From Photobacterium sp. SKA34 (GTDB lineage: Bacteria > Pseudomonadota > Gammaproteobacteria > Enterobacterales > Vibrionaceae): DNA of 43,514 nucleotides. The stretch is from the NCBI RefSeq assembly GCF_000153325.1, contig NZ_CH724141.1:1226607-1270120 (forward strand), in the 5' to 3' direction. Shown piece after piece: positions 19,101 through 28,100 of the stretch. Below the pieces are notes generated by a model. That model was given only the letters and a program-made list of their open reading frames with translations. It was not told where the DNA came from and made no database searches. Position 1 is the first letter of the stretch, and each line of letters begins with the position of its first letter. Made by a program: the position numbers and the translations under genes.

Positions 19101-22100
19101 TATCCCATGCATCACCTAATGAATAATCAGTTACACCATTATTGTCGTCATCTGAATAGTAGTGACTCGCATCACCAAAACCACTATCCGCATCGCCAAA
19201 ATCTCTTGCTAGATTAATACATCCATCTGCATCAGAGTTTGTCGATACAGCGCCATTTATAGGCCCCATTAACAATGCTTTTTGAGACTGAATATTGATT
19301 TGATAAATGGCTTTTCCTGTTGTATCTAAAATGCCATTTCCATCACTGTCATATTCTCCATCAACAAGCGCGTACAGTAAGCCATCATCAGAGATAATAA
19401 GGCCATACGATTCAACTTTAGGATTAATCGTGCCAAAGTCTAAAGAAACAGCACCAATTGCACCAGTTGATGGATTGATGTTATAGAGCACACCAAACTC
19501 CATCTCAGTCGCATAAATAGCCTGAGTTGTAGGATCATAAGCCCAGTCACTATCAAATGGTAATGTATAACCTCCACCAGCAGACATGCCAAGGTCCGGC
19601 AGAATGAGGCTAACAGCACTAACTTCTAGCGTATTAACGTTAACAACAAGAATTTGTCCACTTTGTGGGTGACCGAAGTACAATTGCTCTCTTGCGTCAT
19701 CCATTGCACCCAAGCTTGCAATTAATGAACTAGGAGCCGTAACTGGGTTGCTAGTGGTTACATTGGTAACTGCCCCAGATTGAACATCAACGATCTGGAA
19801 ATCTTCACTCGCAATTGGCAAACCTAAATCTACAGCATTACCATCTTTATCAAGCATAATGACATGCAGTTGGTCACTACCATCAATCGAGCTTGCGTAG
19901 AACATACGACCATTCGTTGTATGTGCAAGAGCATTTAGGTTATCAAAACCACTGATAGCTGAAGCTTGATTTAGAGAACCATATGGTAATGAAGTAATAT
20001 CAATAAGATCAAGATCATAACTTGTCGTGTTAGCACTGCTGGTTTGATAAATACCATCACAAACAGAACTTGGTATGAGTCCTTCAATAACCTTCGCAAG
20101 ATGATCCTCTACTTCACCATCAGTAGCGCGTCCCCCCACGGTTCCACAATTTAGTTCTCCGCCAGTACAAACACGAAGACGTAAATACGTATCACCGGCT
20201 TGAACTCCTGTTAATCCAGTCCATGATAGGGTTTTATCACCTGTAGTTTCACCAGCACTGATTGTTGCCTGCGCTCGCAAATCATCAGAGAATCCATTTG
20301 TTCCATTAAAATCAACCCATGCGAAGATGGTTGCTTCACTTCCAGAATTATTTGTAAAAGGAACAGTAATTTCAGCAGCACCAGCATTTACAAATACACG
20401 AACTTGATTGCTAAATGCATCTTCATCATCAGGTGTTGAGCCGATTGAATCATCGTTATCAGCACCAACAGTATTTACTCCATCATCATCATTATCAGGC
20501 CTATTATCACCTAACCATACATCGTTGTTCCTTGTAATATGCTCAGGGCCACCATCATCACTCGTAACAATGTAATCTGAACCTGCGTCACCATAATCCA
20601 GTGGCAAAGGCGCAAATCTACAGCGGGCACCATCATTTGATGCCATTGTGAATCCTAGAGATGAATTGATTGTTCCCTCGTAGTCTCTCGCAGCACCAGT
20701 AATATTTTTAGGCTCATTACCGATAGGAACGGCAACAATCGGTGCTTTAGGATCGTTATTTGTTCCTCCTGGTCTAGTGTAAGCACCATTGTTCACCGCA
20801 TACATTGTACCACCAAGGTCAAAGTACACAGCACCATAGCCAGAGCCGAAATCAGTACTGTTATAGGATCTTCTTACATCGTTTTCAGTTTCACTATTGG
20901 TAATATGAGTAATACGTCCTGAAGTTAACTCTGTATTATTATCAAGATCATAACGTTTAACCGTACCATCTCTTAAAACACCATACATAACATTATTTAG
21001 AGGGTTGATTGCCACATCAGCTGCACCGAATTTAGACGCTAAGTTGTAGCTTGCATGTTGATTTAAGTAATTTGGGCTCGCTGGATTCACATCAAATACT
21101 TTAAATTGACTGAATGCTCCACCCGTCATATACATCAGACCATCATCAGTTATGTCAACCTGATTAAATGCCACACTGAAATTACTATCCAAAGTAACTT
21201 TTAGGTAGTGGACTTGATAATCACCATCAATCAATGCAATAACTGGATTGTTATTAGTAGAAACATCACCAAGAATGTGATCAGTTGAAATTCTATAACC
21301 AACTTGAAGATATCCAGAATCAGTTAGATCATCATCTAATACTTCACTACCACCAGTTAGAAGATCCACCGAGTAAAGCGCTGCATTATCTGAAGTATCT
21401 TTTAACGTTAAATACCCATCAGCATCACAAGCATTAAATGGTGGCGCATAAAAGTCTGCAAAATTTTGGTCTTGAACAGACGCAACAATCGGATTATTTA
21501 AAACAATCTGATTTGCCGAGCTCGATGTGTGATTTTCTGGATCCTGAATGGTTGATGTTGGTAATAGGCCATCCAGTAATTGCTGTTGCGTCGGTATAAC
21601 TTCAGCTGGAGGGCACACACTAGGACTAGGAACGGATTCACCTGCAGTCTCAAATATTGTATACAAACCACCTTCTAGTGCAGCAAGAGAATAATTACCA
21701 TCAGCATCGGTTTGAATAGACTGACAACTTTCATTACCTGGAGTACGGTTATAAAGCGTAATAGTCACACCAGGAATTGGTGCTTCACCATTGTCAAAAG
21801 TACCGTTGTAAGTTGGATGATTAGCACCATATGAAATGTCATTATTTTCATCAATGAAGACCTTACCACTGATTCTATGGCCGATAACAACCGTGAAATC
21901 CTCTACTTCACCATCGCTTGCAAAACCTTGATATCCTTCGGCGTCAAGAGTATCTGTAGTGATACGAATACGAGAGAAGGTGATTTCAGAGGTCGCCGAT
22001 ATGGTAAAGCCATTGAATGACAGAGTGGCAGAGCCGTCAGTACACGCTGCTGTAGCATATTCATTGTTACTGCTATCGAATTGATTATTTGCATCAAAGT

Positions 22101-25100
22101 CTACCCAAGCATAAACATTGGCACCAAGATCTTGACCATCTTTTGTATCGTTACAGCTCACATCAAACTCATAATCAGTACTATCTAGGAATAATCCAGG
22201 AAGGCCTGGTGAGGCATCTTCGTCACTGACATCCGTTGTAATACCTGAGGTGTCGTTATCATCATCATCCATGGCATTAGTTGATACATCAACACCGTTA
22301 ACGAAACCATCATTATCAGCATCTGGTGGCGTTGTACCAAGGTAGAGATCATAACGATTTGTACCTAAACCATGACGAGCACCGTTATTACTCTCCAGTG
22401 TGTGATAACTATCAGGTGCATCACCATAATCAGACTCTTCACTAAAGTTGATTTTATGATCTTCCACCTCACCATTAACAACGGTACCGCCCGATCTTTC
22501 ATCGCGAATAGTAGGGCCTAAATCTTGTGGTAACTCATTATTAGCAATACGTAATCGAACGTAACTATCACCTTCCTGAACATTCGATATACCAATCCAA
22601 CTGAGTAAAGCACCACCTGGGCCTGAAAGATCATTATCGACACATGGACGAGAGCTATATTCACTCGCTTCAAAGATATTATTACCATTGAAATCAATCC
22701 AACCATGGACTGTACCGTTTAGGTCAACACCTGTGTTGTTATCATTACATTTCACATCGAGAGTAAAATTAGATTTTGAAGAATCAAAAACAGTATTAGG
22801 TTGAACAGCATCCTCATCATTACCAGCAGAGGTTCCAGAAGTATCTGTATTATCATCGGCATTTGCATCAGTATTTTGTAACAGCCCGGTATCCATATCA
22901 GGTTTTACATCACCTAAATACAGCGTATTTTCCATACCAATTTCATGCACAGGACCGTTACTATCTAGTAGGGTTGCAAAAGTATTCGACGTTCCATCAT
23001 CTGGGGCATCACCGAGGTCATTAGCAAAGAAAGTTATATCCTGCTCTATAACACAAATTTTCTGTAGATTCTGGAATCCACCGGTTGACGCCGTCATGCC
23101 ATAATAAATAAGACTTGAGCCACCAAAATAAGTATTAACAAGGTCAATATTTAATGAATCATATAAATTACCATCAAAGTAGTACTCAAAATTCTGACTA
23201 ACAGGATCCCAATCAAATATAACTTCATAGTATTTGTCATTTTCAATATTCGATAATGCATGGACTGAAGTACCTGGTACTGAACTTAAGTTAGAAGTGC
23301 TTGGAATCATAATTGCTGTGTGATCAGATTGGTTACCTAAATCGTTAGATCCTGGTCCATTTTCGAAAGTATCAAACTCCACTCCAAAAGAATTTTGTAT
23401 GTTTTTAGCGCCTAAACCTGAACCAACAACACCTAATGCTCCAGTACCACTAGGATCATTATGCATAACAAAAACTACACCATCAGCACCGTTACCATCA
23501 CGATCACCTAAATAGATCCCAAATCTTAGTCTAAATTCTGAGTTCATATCGAATCGATTTTGGGTCCAGAAAGCACCTCTTTGCATACCCGCATTAGGAG
23601 TAACAATAACCTCGTTAGTCGTACCTGAAATCGACGAATTAGATGATGGAGGTATTTCGAATTGATCGCCTAGTGCTAAACAAGTAACAGGTCCAACGGT
23701 AACTTGGGTGTCCTCAACTTCACCCGTAGCTGCATGACCACTTATCGTGTTACATTCCCCGCTATCTTTACAAAAACGAACTCGGGCCCAATAAGTTCCA
23801 TTACCAACACTGCCAGGAATGGACATTCGATAGATATTGCTTCCCTTATCTACAGCCCAATCAAGAACTATGTCATCGTCACTTTCAGTAAATTGGCCAT
23901 CATTTTGCCAATCAACCCAGATTGATACATAACCATCTTCACTGGTTTCTACTGCAATAGAAGAAGAGTTCCATGAAATACTCGTATCACCAACAACACC
24001 TTTATAAAGTGCAAATGTTACACCGTCTTCATCGTCCCCATTACCATCATCATCAACAGATAAATCATCGCCATCAGAGACAGACCAACGCCCTTGCTCT
24101 TCATCAATAGTACTTCCAAGGTAATAATCACCAGTGGTATGCACTGCTGGTTCTTTATTTAACTCTTCATAAGAGATTGGGCTATCACCATAGTCACCCT
24201 GTCTAACGATTTCTACAATATGATCTTCAATCTCGCCACCAATAGCACCGGTAATACTTCTTTCATCCACAGAAGTTAGGACTTCATCAACATTCGTAAA
24301 TTGATCATCCGGCACAATTCTAAGTCGAATCACTGTATCGCTGATTACTAAATTATTAGGGTCCCAACCCGTCCAATTAAGCGTAACTGTACCATCAGTT
24401 ACAGGCACCACATCTAAACACGTACCTGTCGCTTGTTCGTTTAAAGAAGACTCAAAAACACCATTGTTGTTTATATCAATCCATCCAAATACTTGAGCAT
24501 TATTACCATTACACGTAATAGGTAATGAATAACTTGTACTGAAACTTGGAATTATTAATGACGTATTAATTGCATCTTCATCATCAACACCTGAGGATAC
24601 TTCATTGGTGTCATCTGCATTTGCAAGGCTATTTTGCAAAGTACCATCATCGCCATCAGGCGGAATAGTACCTAAGTAAGCAACAGAGCCAGAGGTAGGG
24701 ATTTGGTGTTGAGGACCATTAGATACAAGTAATGTATTATAATCCCCAGAATTATTATCAGCGGGATCACCATTATCTGGCGCATCACCATAATCAATAT
24801 CAACATTAATCGTTATCTGATGATCTTCAACCTCACCATTAACTGCGGAACCATACGCGCGTTCATCTCGTTCATCACCTATCACGCTATCAGTTAAGGT
24901 ATCATCGGTAATTCTTAATCTCAGATAAGACTCACCAGAAACCAAACTTAATCCAGACCATGAAAGCTCTGCACTTCCTTGTTGTGTAGATGAAGTATCA
25001 TTACAAACTTGGCTAGCATATTCGCTTTCTTCAAACTCACCGTTACGGTTTGCATCTAACCAACCATGCACGACAGCACCAAGATCTCCGCTACCTGCAC

Positions 25101-28100
25101 TGAAGTCGTTACAGCTTACAGTGATAGAAGGAGATAAAGTTTCTATCACAATAGCCGTCACTACACCGTCTTCATCATCAGGCGCCGACCCTTTTGTGTC
25201 ATCATCAGACGCATTTAGACCAATATCCGATCCATCATGGAAACCATCAGTATCACCATCAGGTGCTTCACTACCTAAATAAATGACTTCATCAATAATA
25301 TGTGAAGGACCACCATTAATAGATAATGTCTCGTAATTACCTTGACTCACTCCTGTTACAGCATCAGGCGCATCACCATAATCACAGCCTGACGCATCAC
25401 TGATAACCATACTCATGCCACCAAAGATATAGCGCTGGGAACTTGGATCGTTATTATGCGAGGTATGAGCTAGCCAAATACCTTGAGACGGATCGAGTGT
25501 ACGTGCCCCAACAAAAATGGGAGATTGTTCAATAAGAGAACCGTCATCATTCATAGCAGTTAATTGAATGGTTGTAGATAGATCTGCTTGCACATACATA
25601 CTTATACGGTAACGTTTAAATACGGTTGAACTTAATGACCCAGCAACCGTACCAAACTGATTAACAGTAGAATTAGTGAATCCACTTATTTCACTATTTG
25701 TTCCATTCCAGCCTGCATCTTTACCAACCCAAGCAATAAACTGATTAGCAACATCCGCTATTAAAACACCATTCATATTATTGTGATCAGTTAACCAAAA
25801 TAGGAAATCTCCATCACCAGAGTTTAAATTTTTCAATCTAAATTCTGCTTCAATTCCTACGGGATAAGTAAATTGTTGCCCAGGAGCAAGGATTTCAAGT
25901 TCAAATCTTTTCGCTGGATGGCTACCACTTGCAGGTGTTGAGTGAAGCTCATCACCTACAATGCTAACGCCACCAAAAGATGTATAGTTTGCTAGTTCAC
26001 TGATCTCTGCACCAGTTAGTGCTTGTGAAGAAGAAGCACAAGTTAGAGTATTATTTTGAGTGAAATCAGGAGAAACTTCGATTTGATGATCTTCGACTTC
26101 ACCGATGCCTGCGAGACCTAAAGAACGAGGATCTTCAGCAGAAGACGATGCAGCACCATCGGCCAATAGCTGATTACTGATACGTAAACGAAGTACAAAG
26201 TTTTCACCCGATGTTAAAGACGGTAGTGAAGACCAAACCATATTTACACTGGTTTGGGCATCTGCAACGAGAATAGCATCGCCAGATTCAGTACCACCTT
26301 CAATGAACTCATCACGTTCAAATTTCCCGTTTTTATCCCAATCAACCCATGCATAAAGATAAGCATTGCTTGAGGTTGTGTTATGAACAAGCTGAGAAAA
26401 ACTCAAAGATGCACTTGAGTCATACAACCCTAAGCCAGCAATTGCGTCTTCGTCATTTGAACTTGAAATATCATCTGCTGTGGCAGAAGCGTTTTGAAGA
26501 GAACCATCTTCAATATCAGGTGCGGTTTCACCTAAGTAAAGGTTGGTAGAAAGTGTATGGCGAGGACCATTACTGGTAAGAAGTGAACTGTAATCTGCTG
26601 TACCTGTATCAGGCGCATCACCGTAATCATAATCAGTTGCACACCCCACGGTAACACCATCTACAAGGTTACCTTCACCATCAGAAACCCATTGTAGTGG
26701 GAATAAAGCAACTCGTGTAATGTATTGTCCTGCTGGAACAGTATATGAGCCTGAATAGTAAATATAACCAACATCTGTGCTACTTTTCACATCTGTTAAT
26801 TGTATTTGTGTAAGGGAGCCCGGCTCACCGATACGTAACTCAGCTTGTTGATTACCACCAGATATTTTTCTGCGAGGGCTCCAATAAAAGCCCCATGTAA
26901 TTTCCTGTCCAGGTGTAGTAACAATATCTTGATAGTACATTTGTGGAATAAGCGTATTGAGTTCCGCTATATTTCCACCAGCAGGCGTTGAAGCATTTCC
27001 CGGTCCATACTTATCTCTTGATTGAACAAGATTACCATTTAAAGACCAGTCATAAGATGTAAAAGATGATGGCGATTCCGGTCCAACAGACCAACCTGGC
27101 ACATTTTCCTCTTTAAAATATTCGTTCGTTAATCCTTCCGTCGGCGTCCCGGTAGGAATATCAAATCCACCATTAATAATTAGGCCTTGTTCACAAGACC
27201 CCAAAGAGAGTGGAGGAGCGGCAATTGAAACTAAATAGTCCTCTACTTCACCATCAGATGCCTCGCCAGTAGGCATAGCAATTTCAGCCGCATCGGTTGC
27301 GTAGCGAATACGGGCATAAGTTTCACCATGTACAACACTGCTTGGTAATGAGAACGATAAAGCGTTTGTGCCACTGTTAACAGCACTTGTAGTAATTAGC
27401 TCTGATTGTCCATTGACGGTATCTTCCCAATCCCCATCTTGGTTTAAATCAATCCATAAACTTACAAACCCGTTAGCAGATGCAGTAATAACAACTTCAT
27501 TTGATAATGCAATGTCAGTATCGTTAGCGTAATGGTTAGTAAAAAGAATATTATTACTGCTTGGAGAGATGTCAGCATTATTTGGATTAAATTGGACACC
27601 ATCATCAAAAGTATCAGACGCAGCGTTGATATCTGAACTGCCATCTACATCAGCAGAAATATGTGTACCACACTCAGAACCCGTTGACGTACCTAAACAA
27701 ATAACACTATCAATAATATGCTTAGCACCGTCACTTGCATCCAATGTTTGATATTGACTTAAAACGTAACCGTTTTCTAAATCCACACCTTCAGGTGCAT
27801 CACCGTAATCGGCATCTGGACCTGAATCTTCTTCTATTGAAGGCGTTGGTGCATTTATGATAGTTAAAATATGATCTTCAATTTCACCATCATCAACGAC
27901 ACCCGACGCACGTTCATCCCAAGATGTAGAAAGAATATCCGTAGGAAGCACTTCTGAGGTAATTCTTAAACGAAAGAATTGATTACCATTTTCAACGCCT
28001 GATAATCCCGACCAAGTTAATGATGCAGAGCCTGTAGAGTTATCATTTGAATCATTACAAACAGCTTGCGCATATTCTGAAGATTCAAATTGCTGGTTGC

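Noticed and set aside
27462..27644. Numerous 60-118-codon open frames on both strands inside the giant and DUF11 genes (for example this one and 31490-31846)
   Set aside because: They overlap well-supported genes, have low-complexity or biased composition expected of shadow frames of repetitive acidic coding DNA, and lack ribosome sites or recognisable domains.
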